Source of the DNA: Calycina herbarum
Taxonomy: Eukaryota > Ascomycota > Leotiomycetes > Helotiales > Pezizellaceae
Length of the DNA: 64,000 nt
Assembly (NCBI GenBank): GCA_001414485.1
Contig: LLEY01000004.1
Coordinates: 496,001-560,000, forward strand
Reading direction: 5' to 3'
Shown here: piece after piece, positions 12,850-23,288 of the stretch
Layout: each line of letters opens with the position of its first letter
Position numbering within the stretch: the stretch's first letter is position 1
The notes under the pieces: generated by a model
Seen by the model: the letters and a program-made list of their open reading frames with translations, nothing else
Databases searched by the model: none
Told to the model about the DNA's origin: nothing
Translations under genes and position numbers: made by a program

Positions 12850-13059
12850 GCAATGAACTCAACTAGCAGGAAATCTTTTGAATTCTCATTGTAGTGCAAA
12901 AACAAAGCTTTGAGGGACAGAAAATCCATTATAAAGAGAGGTTGAGGAGATGTTTACATGTTTGTGGCTGAGAATGGAGCAAAGACTTGTATTAATCAAT
13001 GAAAACCTCCAAGAAGTAAAAAAAGCAGAAGGCAAAATATCACTGAAATTGCCACCAAA

Positions 13060-13923
13060 TCAAACCCGAGCTTTAATCACCGCGCTGTCCCATAGCTGCT
13101 TAACCACGCCCCAATACCGCACGGGATCCTTCAACATATGCTGAATATGTCCGCTCGCCTCCCATTTCTCCAAAACAAGATTGCTAGCCTCAAGTCCCAG
13201 TGCTTCAGCGTCATGTGCATGCATCTCCACGGATTCCCAGTTGACGACTCCATCCACGTGACTATAAATATAGACTCGCTTCGCACTCTTATCCATAAGA
13301 GCAAAATCATTCAAACCCTTGCGACTTCCCTCTATCTTCTCACAAGGTCCGAATCTTGTTCTTCCCAGCAAAGTTAACCCGATCCATGAAATCCCCGCAA
13401 CGGGATACCAAAGCATGCCTTTTGGAAAATTCTGCGCGATACCGTAATAAGCAGTCGAGAAGTCATATTGACCCGGTGCACTATCAAAAACGATCCCCTT
13501 GACTGCTAACTTTTTTCCTGTTTTCTCCTTGTAGAGTTTGCAAGTATCTACAAATCCCAAGGCGCCTCCATTGCTCATTACATGCACCAGAATACGCGAT
13601 TTTCCCTTGGGGCTTGGATCCGTTTCTATAGCTGAGACGATAGGGCGATGCAAATCGAGACGTGTAGCCTCGGGTGTCCAGGAGAAGAACGAATTGTTGG
13701 AGAGTATGGAGATAATTCTTGCCGAGGGGTACAAGTCATGGTAGTGATTGAAAAATGAATTGAGGTATTTGGATCTGGGCGAAATGCCCATCCAAGCAAA
13801 AAATATGATGGTGGTTGGATGTGCTGAGTTCGGCGGAGATGCTGATTCTGGAGGGTTGTAAAGAGACAGAATCGAGTTCAACTTCGTGAACTCGAGATTT
13901 GGTGCTTTGGTAGCTGATGCCAT
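13060..13923 (-). CDS. DUF829 (PaxU/TMEM53-like) alpha/beta-hydrolase
   Basis: Single exon, 287 aa, from the first ATG at 13923; the open frame continues upstream only through a TTG codon. Recognisable features are the strand-turn TTIIFFAWMG near residue 37, the nucleophile elbow HVMSNGG (Ser117), the acid loop DSAPGQYDF, and the histidine region WEASGHIQHMLKDP near the C-terminus, all typical of the DUF829 family of alpha/beta hydrolases. PaxU of the paxilline cluster belongs to this family, but its biochemical role is unsettled. The gene is convergent with the polyketide synthase (about 210 bp between stop codons) and lies within the same inverted-repeat borders. As the synthase lacks a thioesterase, this enzyme is a candidate for chain release or ester chemistry; that is inference. 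Full length and apparently intact. Confidence 0.88.
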   Translation of the reverse strand: MASATKAPNLEFTKLNSILSLYNPPESASPPNSAHPTTIIFFAWMGISPRSKYLNSFFNHYHDLYPSARIISILSNNSFFSWTPEATRLDLHRPIVSAIETDPSPKGKSRILVHVMSNGGALGFVDTCKLYKEKTGKKLAVKGIVFDSAPGQYDFSTAYYGIAQNFPKGMLWYPVAGISWIGLTLLGRTRFGPCEKIEGSRKGLNDFALMDKSAKRVYIYSHVDGVVNWESVEMHAHDAEALGLEASNLVLEKWEASGHIQHMLKDPVRYWGVVKQLWDSAVIKARV

Positions 13924-14154
13924 GCTGAGCTCTGAGTTTGAAATTTTGTTGGACTTCAAAACGAGAATTTTCTGGAAGAATTTAAGGAAACCTTACCAAT
14001 CTCCCTTAATAATTCGTGCCCAAGATGTAATGCCGAGAGCATGCCGAACACCCACCGGAGGGAACGGAACTTGTGTTGGTTTATGTTGTGTAATTGAATG
14101 TGGCGGTGCTACTCAACATATCAATCAGCCTAAAAGGCTCAAAAGGGACGATCA

Positions 14155-14475
14155 ACTGCACCGCGGACAGTGCTATTCACTTACTTTTTGAGAAACTCGC
14201 CCCCCTTTTACCTTGTGCTACAAGGCGCAGCTTGTGCTACAAGGCGCACTATATACTGAGTCAATTTCAAAACTCGCCCCCCTTTCACCTTGTGCTACAA
14301 GGCGCAGCTTCTGCTACAATGCGCACTATATACTGAGTCAATTTCAAAACTCGCCCCCCTTTCACCTTGTGCTACAAGGCGCAGCTTGTGCTACAAGGCG
14401 CAGCATATACTGAGTGCCACGGCTGGCAGCGCTTGGGCCTCTCTCATGGCACTCAGTACATACTAGGCCTTGTAA
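14155..14475 (-). repeat. Right border copy of the inverted repeat flanking the PKS locus
   Basis: Read on the minus strand it starts with TTACAAGGCCTAGTATGTAC at 14475, exactly as the left copy does at 3368, then runs through the same GCGCTGCCAGCCGTGGCACTC segment and three tandem units (left copy: two) to the closing TAGCACTGTC-CGCGGTGCAGT block. The outer and inner ends are nearly identical by eye; the difference is mainly unit number and a few substitutions. Together the two copies enclose the synthase and the hydrolase. Confidence 0.9.
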
Positions 14476-15872
14476 GTCCCCTCAACTTGAGTATCTGATG
14501 GTAGGTTGAAGAGAGGGAAAAAGGGGGGTCAACTCTTCGTCTAAATTTGGCACCAGGGGTCGTTCCTTCCCCCCTCTCTCGACACCTAAGGTATTGTCTG
14601 TCCTTTCGCTTTGAGGGTAGAGCCATTCCCATGTTCATTTCCCACTCTCATTTCTCATACCACTCCCTCTGTTGCATTTGCTGGTTTGTTGAGGCATTTA
14701 AAATGCCATTTTAAATCAAGTACCTAAAAATTAGCAAAGCACTGCTAGGAAATTCAAGCAACGAGGAAACTTATTATCTACTTTCCAACGACGGTACTTC
14801 ATCTCACTCAAAACACCCTCTTTCTTCCGAATTAAATCTCGACCTCGCTATTAAATAACCACAATAGAAGAGGGCATTCATCTGATATTTCCCTCTCCTT
14901 CTATTGCTCTGCCCAAGAACTTCGAGCCCCCTTCCCTCCCCCAAAGCGTAACCACAAGCCTACCTAATAAGATCCAACTCACCTTACCTTACCCCAACAC
15001 AACCTCGACCCGATCCACTTCCACCGCAAAGCAGTGTAAGTTAAGCCAGAGAGAGAAGGAGCGAGCTGGCGAGGCGAGAGGTCGAGGTTGAAGTCAACCT
15101 AGGAGTCTTTGTGGGGACCCGTGGAGAAAAAGGTTGAGGCGGCTCCTTCCCTCACTGGAACCTCAATTAACCTTGACCGTCCTACGCTCCAGGTCGCTCC
15201 TTCCCTCTCATCTCGATTCTCGTCAGGTCTCCACTTCCAACATCGTCCCAACACCAAGACCAAAGACAACATTGAGGGAAGGTGCTGACCTTCTTCTCTG
15301 CCAGAGTATAACCCCCCCCCCAACTCGGATTTATAAGAGTGTCGCCTTCAAAATTGTATCGCTTGGGTGGCCCTGGTAAGCGCCTGGAAAGTGGTTCTTC
15401 CGGTGCCATTCTCTGACCTGGATAATCTTTTCAAACTAGCTACCTTCAACGAATCGATGATTTCCCTTTACAGACTCAAAGTGATGCAGCCCAATTTACG
15501 TTCAACTGAGACCCTTTTAGTGTTCCTGTCATGATAGCATCCAGCAACTTTCAACAAGTCAACAACGCAATCAATTAAATTCAGTCTCGCCCAATAAACA
15601 CGAGCCAAAACCCAATTGACAACGCTTCAATATTCATCTCGCTCTTAGGTAAAACCATCATGGGAATTTTGTTCTGTCGCTCATACACTACACTACCCTA
15701 TTACACCCCTCCCTCCACCCCACCCACCCATAAAATACAAGTCCCCCAGAACACATGCACAAAAACCATGCACGATTTTCTTCCTTCCATTCCCTACATT
15801 CAAAATCCAAACGAATAGAAAAAAGGAAAAACATGTGCTCATCATCATGTCATCCATCGCATCGCATCCAAT
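14476..15872. other. Intergenic, no gene seen
   Basis: About 1.4 kb between the right border repeat and the 3' end of SEY1. It contains long pyrimidine-rich stretches (about 14880-15010 and 15650-15760) but no convincing coding frame, RNA gene or transposon. The SEY1 3' UTR should lie at its right end. Confidence 0.5.
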
Positions 15873-18717
15873 CTAAATCTCATCATCCTCATCCCCACTC
15901 TCCACAGCCGTCTTCCTCCTCCCGCGACTATCAAGAGTATTCATACTAACATTATCACTATCACTCCTCGCCGGCATCCCAATTGCCTGTCTCCCGGTTT
16001 CCGAGTTCTCCAAGAACTCCCGGAGTTTCTCTTTCCCGATCTCGACTGCTTGGGTAGACGCAGCGTTGGCCATTCGGAGCATGGGACCCCAGAGGTTGAG
16101 GGTGTAGGTCACGTATGCGCCGACTCCGAGGAGGATGAGGAAGATGAAGTATACCGGGTTACGAAGGACTATGGGATGTTAGTATAGGTACTTTTAGGGA
16201 AAGGAAATAAGGGATAGGACATAAACATACCAGCAACGATTTCGTTCCAGCCAAGCGCAAGTAGAAGACCGTAGAAGTATAACGGGACCTGAGCGACGCC
16301 ACCAATGGCACTTCGCTTTGCTTCCACGTATACCCCATCGGCCGTCTTCTTGAATCTCACTACGAGATCTTGACGCTTGGCTTCACTCAATATTGTCATT
16401 TCTTCTTCCAGACTCTTGCCTTCTTCTTCGTCGACCCCGCCAATTGGGGTGAGATCTTCTTCGTCTTTGGGATCGACGCTAGCTGGGGCACCGCCGATGA
16501 ATGCATCAAGAGCGGGAGGGCCGTATGTCTCAGCCAGTCTGAATCTTGAGAGTAGAGGTATAAGCGTCAGGGTTGAATCTTTAGCCTTTGTGTAGAGCCC
16601 TTCAATGTCATCTGTTGGACGCCATATTCTAGGAACACCAGCCTCATCATAACGGAATTTGTCCTCGAAGTTTTCACGTAGTTTGAGAAGGATGTTGCCT
16701 TCCATGACCTCCTCGTCAACCTTGGCTCTCAAAACTCCCCAACTCTTTCGTCTCAATCGCCACAGACCAACATCGATTTCATCTTGACTGGCATCGAAGC
16801 TTTTTGCTCTTTCCACGAATCTAGTTTCGGCTTCTTTGACGGTTGAAACGAAAACATTCCATATTCTGTCCCAAAGATCCTTTTCTGTTGGTGGTTTCAC
16901 ACCCTCTTCAGGAGCACCACTTCCTCCTCGCCCTGAGCCAAGTTTATTGAATTCAAGTCCCACAGATTCTCCGAGTCTAGAGCGTACCCATCTTTCCACA
17001 CGAGTGGCAAGTCGTCGCATTTCCTCTTTTCGTAACTGTGCGCTTACTTCATCCAAATCTTTCTCGTAAAGGCCGTATTGTGACTTGAAGTTACTCCATG
17101 GTACCCCCTCAATCGTAAGACTTTTCACTTCCCCCTCAAAATGTGCCAATGCTATTTTCTTCTCCCGCTCGACGATATCGGCAAATTCGTAGGATGCACC
17201 TTTCTTCTGGCCTGCTTTGACAGCGCTGGCAACCGCACTACTGAACGAAGCGACACCAGATTTATGGGCGGCAGTGAGTTGGCCAAAGTATAGCGCTTTC
17301 AGTCGTGTATCGATTTTGCTTTCCAGTTCGACGCGTTTTCTCGCATATACACCTTTGTGGTATCTCGATGCCTCGACCTCGAAAGCTTTGACTGTCTTGA
17401 CCCGGGCGGCTTTTCCGGACGCACCCAAATTCTTAATCACAGTTGGTTTCCCGAGTCTAACGCCCTCCGCCTGGCTTTCTTCAAGTGGTAGAATCTCAAC
17501 ATCGAAAGCTTCCAAGACCTCTCGAGTTATCTCGTCGCATCGGAATTGCGCTAGGAGCTCTTGTTGAGTTGGTAAATCTAGGTCCTTGTTGTGAACAATT
17601 TGATCCCATATCCCTTCCGCATACACAGAAAATCCATCGGCCGGAATTCGTCTATGGTATTCTGGCAGAAACACCCCCCCTTCCAGTTCGTTATCCATAT
17701 GCAGACCATGTTGCCTGGAAGCTCGGTGGCCAACCCTAAATCTCGTTCCCAGCTTCTCAATTTCCGTCAAGAACTTGTCTGGCTGTAAAAGCTTATGGGG
17801 TAATGCGGAAAATGCGAAATCAAAATAATCCTCGATTCTTGACTTTTCGAGTCCTTTTGGCTTGGAAAGATTAGTCCATATATTTGTCAAGTCGGCCAAC
17901 AAGGTATTTCGGAGGTTCGCAAGTGGAGTTGCGCCGATGTGATCGCGAATGACGAAGAAGAGGAGGGATCGAGGATTCGAACTATAAATGAGTTAGACGA
18001 AATACTGACTTCAAGATAATATACTTGCTCTTTATCCTTCAAAAATAATTGCAAGTTGACTTCGAAGACTGTCTTGAGTAACCCCATATTTGCGCCTTGG
18101 TATAAACCAACTTGATGCTCCCAAATATTAACAATCAGGACCTCGCTGGTGGCCAAAGCAAAGAGGGCGCTCTTTCTTTCGAAATCTTGATCCTCTCCGC
18201 GCTCTCGGCCATCAGTTCCCTCTACATCCATTACCAAAATATTGTCTGCCATCTTCTCCGAGTCAGGCCCCCTATTGCCCTCCCGCTTGTTCTTGGACAT
18301 CCATATTCCCTTGGTGGTCTGCCGCCGCTCACTCTCTGACATAACGCCAAACTGTGTGCCAAATAGATGATTGAGCAAGGTGGATTTGCCCGTGGACTGC
18401 GAGCCAAAGACGGAAATGAGGTGATAATTGAAGCCAGATTGCGCGGTGTCGGTAACTTGGAGATATTTGTTGAGACTCGGGCTAAGAGGCAACATGTTAG
18501 TCACTGAGCAGTTTGCAATAATGCAAGAATCTTACTTGAATGATTTCTCCTCGTCAATGACCTGGATGCCGTGCTCGAAGGTCTCCTTGGTTGGCGCATC
18601 GCCAACCGACGCAAAGTGGCCGTTGACAGCCATAACAGGGGGCGCGGTATATCGTGAAGCTGCAGAAGGTCGCCTTTGGCCATTTGTACTTGTGCGAGAA
18701 GCAGATGGTGATGCCAT
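15873..18717 (-). CDS. sey1: Sey1/RHD3 (atlastin-like) ER membrane-fusion GTPase
   Basis: Four exons (18536-18717, 18029-18481, 16231-17981, 15873-16168) join to 893 aa, about the usual length of fungal Sey1. The N-terminal dynamin-type GTPase domain carries the P-loop GSQSTGKST (residues 87-95), a switch region QTTKGIW and the [13 protein letters not shown] motif. A long helical middle domain follows, then two closely spaced membrane segments at about 772-815 and a cytosolic tail ending GDEDDEI. Members tether and fuse ER tubules in a GTP-dependent manner. The second intron (17982-18028) only keeps the frame and the expected [14 protein letters not shown] junction if it starts with GCAAGT rather than GT, so it is probably a GC-AG intron. 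Orthologue call is secure; the gene is a housekeeping anchor to the right of the mobile-looking PKS locus. Confidence 0.96.
17982..18028 (-). other. Probable GC-AG intron in sey1
   Basis: The donor reads AGA|GCAAGTAT on the minus strand and the acceptor is TTATAG. A GT donor 4 nt further on would break the reading frame of the conserved block that follows. GCAAGT is the usual consensus for rare GC donors. Confidence 0.75.
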
Positions 18718-19749
18718 GGTGGCTTGAGGAACGGGGAGTGGTGGGAAATCGGCGTAACTGAAAAAAGAATGCTCCGTATGGCTGCGGGTGGCTCTTGGTA
18801 ACTAGGTGGTATATGCAGTTTAGCTGGTTTAGCTGCAAGCAACGAGGAATCGACGCCCCTGCACACTCAATTCAGGTTTTTTTTCTGGTCGGCCCAAGTT
18901 GGAAAAGATACTTGTTTATTGGCTGTGATAAATTGCATTTGATCATGCATTTATCGCAGCAGGGAAACACCAGCCAACTCTCGCCAACTGACGAACAACA
19001 TGGTTCGGGTGAAATCAGATGCCGTTGCTGACTAATGGTGTGGCTGGTGAAGGCCGAGGTCGGGTGGCTTGTTTTCCCCATCTCAACTGACCACCTGCAT
19101 CTTCTTCAGTTGGACTTCTGTCCAAAACAGAAGGTTTGGGGAAATCAACAACTCGGCTTCTTATGGCTCTAACTTGTTACCCAGGTACAGCAGTCAAGTG
19201 GCTAGCTTGTGTCTAAGGTAGTATCTGATGAGGATCTTTGTCTGCCACGTATTCTTGGTGGATCGCGACAATCTCATCTCATGCAAGTCTTTCCAAATCT
19301 CAGCTTTCGATTATAACATCTTTTCTTTTCGTGCTTCAGTCTTTCTCGCGTCAGTTCTTCTTGGGTCATGGTTGCTAGAAGTTTCTCAGCCCAATTTTCT
19401 GATTCTAGCTCCTTCTCAACTTGTCATGCCGAAGAGGGAGGACATGCTGCGTCTCGGGATAATCAAATCATAGGGCGAGCCAATTCCAGACCAAGTACCT
19501 ACATGTCTTGCTTTCCTAGCTGTCTTCTCACCACGAAGAAACTTCGTCGTCAGCTCGTGCTCTCTTTCTCTTGAAGGACCGGGATGTTTAACTCTTTTCG
19601 AAATTTCAAGTCAGGGTGATGAAATGTGAGTTTGATACTATTTTGATTGCATCAAGATAGGTATGCTATGTCTCCCTCTTGTCACTCTCTGCCTCGATCT
19701 CTCCAAAGTCCGTCAAGAGTCAAGACTCATTCGTTGACCCCCCAAACAG
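18718..19749. other. Intergenic, SEY1 promoter; no gene seen
   Basis: Upstream region of SEY1 and leader of the broken gene to the right. Open frames here are short and unlike any family I know. Confidence 0.45.
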
Positions 19750-20733
19750 AACTCTTCTCCAAACTATTCATACACCCTCACGATATCCTCTCTCCATGCA
19801 TCGGCATCAAGGATAGCGGCTGGGACAGTCGACGGCTTTGTGAGAGCATATGACATCCTTCCGTATGACGACACTCAACAGTCTCCACTCCGAATAGCCC
19901 AGGAGCATTCTTTCTTTCCTACCTCGACCAAAATCACTTCTATCGAATATCACCCTTGTTTGCTATCAAATCTACTTTGCCTCACCGACGGTGGGAATGT
20001 CCGACTGATCAAGCTACCTCGCTCCAAGTTGAACCTCGTCGGGCCCGTATTGCGCAAGCCAACTGTATGGACAACCATATTCCCTCAATTGCATGGGCAG
20101 CAGCCTGGACGCCACTGCCAACTCCAGAAAGCCATTGCTCTACGAGCGATGGACAGGGTATTTATACAGTGGGTGGTGACAATGAAATTATTAGTAGCTG
20201 TTGGACGCTCTCAGAGGATTTCGTCGATTGGTATCGTGCGCTTCAGACTTCTCTATTTTGATATACAAGGCAATAGTATCGATGAAGATGGCAACCTTAT
20301 ACCCAAGGCGGTAGAAACAGCAGAAGAAAGTGACCAGACCAAAGATACTGCAACCAACGAAGCAATGACTTTTGGGGAGCCCGTGTTGGAGGATGTTGGA
20401 GCGAAAACCATCGAGGAAGAGCCAAAGGATGCCGGTTTCATTCCTGCACGAAGCTTCACGCTCTTAGTTGGTGATCCTATGGTTGGTCCAACTCTTGTAG
20501 AAGTTCGTTGTGAGGCTACTCGCAACGGTGAGGACTGGCTCGACAGAGATTGGAACAGGAGAAGACTAGCTGTGGTTGGGGAGTGTAAAGTGGATGAGGG
20601 ATTGATCTCGGATGCTTATATGGAAGATAATTTGGTTCTTGGTGCAAGTGCAAGTGCAAGTGTAAGTGTAAGTCGAGAAGTTGATAAAGATGGAGGTGTG
20701 GTTGCCGTTGCTTTATGGGAGTTTTCCGTATAA
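19750..20733 (+). pseudogene. Broken WD40-repeat-like gene
   Basis: After a likely acceptor (CCCAAACAG, ending at 19749) a frame reads S-R-I-A-A-G-T-V-D-G-F-V-R-A-Y-D-I and then ITSIEYHPCLLSNLL and LTDGGNVRLIKLPRS, a pattern typical of WD40 blades. Just after 20030 the blade-like text moves to the next frame (DNHIPSIAWAAAW, then YTVGGDNEIISSCWTLSED), with a hint of the third frame between (PLLYERWTGYLYSG). From about 20250 the first frame resumes with acidic, low-complexity sequence and ends in a hexamer-encoded (S-A/V)n stretch and LWEFSV. Unless introns I could not place explain this, the gene carries two or more frameshifts. No start codon or first exon could be fixed. The host family is not identified beyond its WD40-like look. 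Confidence 0.45.
20637..20675 (+). repeat. GCAAGT/GTAAGT hexamer microsatellite
   Basis: Five to six tandem copies of a 6-bp unit (GTGCAA or GTGTAA) encode alternating Ser-Ala/Ser-Val residues in the broken WD40-like gene. Such runs vary in length between strains. Confidence 0.7.
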
Positions 20734-21570
20734 ACTCCCACATGTATTTGAGAACAGGGGAAGATGGAATGAAACTTGAGGCAAAAGTCACTAAACCTCT
20801 TTTGGAGTACGAGTCCCCCTTCTTCTATCAATGTTTTATAGCCCAGCCTTATCCAGTGATCAGCAATCAATGCAAGGCTCATGCGAGGCTAATCAAAACA
20901 TGGCATCCATGAGTAGCTTCTTTACAGGGTCGATATCCAGATGCGTACCGAGGTACTGACTGACAAGCTGTGTTTGGGACTTGATCTTTGAACTAAAAGC
21001 AGAACTAACAGATCAACACCAAGTCTTTAGACTCACGCCACCGTTTATTAAAATCCATGACAGCGTCTTGGCGGCAGACGTGCGCTTATCGTGACGGGCC
21101 TCACTCAAGACCCACGTCACTCCACTTTCGTCATTAAGTTTTCCGGGGTTCCCTGATTATTTGGGGGATGGCAATGTCATCTCAGTGACAAAGATGCTTT
21201 CCTGACCAGCCACCTCGGTCGGTCAATCCATAGCAATCGAGGGCCAGATCCCATCCCGATATTTACACGTTACCCGTTATCTCTCTCACGTCTAGAGACC
21301 CAATATTAGGTCGCGTGTCGCTGCTCTCTTTCGAGCTTGAGTCGTCTTCTTTCTGTTTCGGAGGTTACAGGTTACATACATATAGGAGGGTACCTGCAGC
21401 TTCCCGAATTACTTGGTATATTACGTCGTTGTGCTGCAATTCCCGAGGTCCTTATCGCGACTCCTCAACTCTTTCTAGGACGGAGGGGAGAAGTTACTTC
21501 TTTTAATCCTTATTCTTTCCATTTATCGACTTTCTCTCATCAATTCCTTCTCTCGTCAGTACAGCTCAAG
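20734..21570. other. Intergenic, permease promoter region
   Basis: No gene seen. The permease leader lies at the right end. Two matches to the fungal GATA-factor core (CGATAA at about 21087, AGATAA at about 21273, both on the minus strand) are present, which fits a nitrogen-regulated permease, but such 6-mers occur often by chance. Confidence 0.35.
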
Positions 21571-23288
21571 ATGAGCTCTTTCACCCACGATGGGCCCAAG
21601 GCCAATCCCGATGCCGCGTTGGAAAATATGGGTTACAAGAGCGAATTACCAAGAAATCTGAGTATGATGAGTATCTTGGGTTTGTAAGTTGACGGAAGAA
21701 CTCGGATATACTACTTTACACATTTCTAACTCAACACAGGTCTTTTGCCATCATGGCGGTGCCTTTTGGCGTTTCCACAACCATGGCAATCGGTCTAACA
21801 GATGGACAAGCCGTGACCATCCTTTGGGGCTGGGTATTCGTCTCCATCATTTCCCTCTGTATCGCGGCCTCACTCGCTGAGATCTGTGCTGTCTTTCCTA
21901 CCGCTGGAGGAGTTTATTATTGGTCTGCCATGTTGGCTACCAAAGAATGGGCGCCAATTGTTTCTTGGGTGGATGGATGGCTGGGACTAGTCGGCAATTG
22001 GACGGTCACTTTGAGTATCAACTTTTCTGGCGCTCAGTTGATTTTGTCTGCTATCACGTTGTGGAATGAGGATTTCGTTGCTACGCAGTGGCAGACTGTT
22101 CTCTGTTTCTGGCTTATCATGGCTATCGTATTTTCCGTCAATGTTTTTGGGGCGAAATACTTGGATTTGATTAATAAGGTTTGCATATACTGGACTGGAG
22201 CTGCGGTTGTCATTATTATCGTCACGATTTTGGCTATGGCGGATGATAGACGGAATGCTGAGTTTGTGTTCTCACATTATGATGCCAGTGCTAGTGGATG
22301 GCCTGCTGGATGGGCGTTTTTCGTCGGTCTTCTACAAGCAGCTTGTAAGTTCTCCCAATAACTCATCTCACTTCTCAGCATCATCTAATTAATACTAGAC
22401 ACTTTAACTGGATACGGAATGGTCGCCTCAATGTGCGAAGAGGTACAAATGCCCGAAAGAGAAGTCCCAAAAGCAATGGTCCTCTCCGTAGCAGCAGCAG
22501 GAATCACTGGGATCATTTATCTGATCCCAATTCTCTTCGTGCTCCCCGACGTACCACTCCTCCTCGGCGTCCTTAGCGGCCAACCCATCGGTTTGATTTT
22601 CAAAACGGCAACTGGATCAGCAGGCGGTGGCTTCGCCCTCTTATTCATGATCCTCGGAATCTGGTTCTTCGCAGGTGTCGGTTCTCTCACTGCTGCTTCG
22701 AGATGTACATACGCATTCGCCCGGGACGGTGCAATCCCCGGTTCTCGTCTCTGGTCTCAAGTCTCCCCTCGCTTCGACATCCCATTATGGGCTCTCGCCC
22801 TTTCCACAGTAGTAGACTGCATCTTAGGAGTAATCTACTTCGGATCCACCTCAGCATTTAACGCATTCACAGGCGTAGCAACGATCTGTCTCTCCGTCTC
22901 CTATGGAATCCCTATATTCGTTTCCTTACTCCGAGGACGCAAAGCAGTCCGTCATTCGACCTTCTCGCTTGGCAAGTTTGGATTCGCCATTAATGTTCTT
23001 ACTATTGTTTGGATTGTGTTTGCGATTATTATCTTTTGTATGCCGACTGCTATTCCAGTTACACCGAAGACTATGAATTACGCCTCGGTTGTGTTTATGG
23101 GGTTTGCTAGTATTAGTTTGGTGTGGTATATTGTTCGAGGAAGAAAAACATTTACTGGTCCTCCTGTGCCGGCGGATGTTGAGGCTGAGAATGATGGGGT
23201 TGTTGTTGGAGGACTGGGGAAAATCACCACGTCGGAAAGTCGTGCGAATGGGCACGCTAATGGGGTTCTGAAAGGCGAGGAGAAGTAG
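21571..23288 (+). CDS. Amino acid/choline permease (APC superfamily, ACT-type)
   Basis: Three exons (21571-21683, 21740-22344, 22399-23288) join to 535 aa. A short cytosolic N-terminus (LENMGYKSELPRNLSM) leads into twelve predicted membrane helices. Family marks include GLSFAIMAVPFGVSTT, EICAVFPTAGGVYYWSAMLA, the CEEVQMPEREVPKAM motif after helix 6, and SRCTYAFARDGAIPGS, typical of the fungal amino acid/choline transporter group that holds yeast Hnm1 and Uga4. It should be a proton-coupled plasma-membrane importer of amino acids, GABA, choline or polyamines; the substrate cannot be told from sequence alone. The C-terminal tail is hydrophilic. No lesion is seen, and the ATG at 21571 sits directly before the conserved N-terminal segment. 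Confidence 0.93.

Noticed and set aside
15099..15409. Overlapping open frames upstream of the SEY1 terminus
   Set aside because: GC/pyrimidine-rich sequence opens several frames at once; none has a motif or a credible start.
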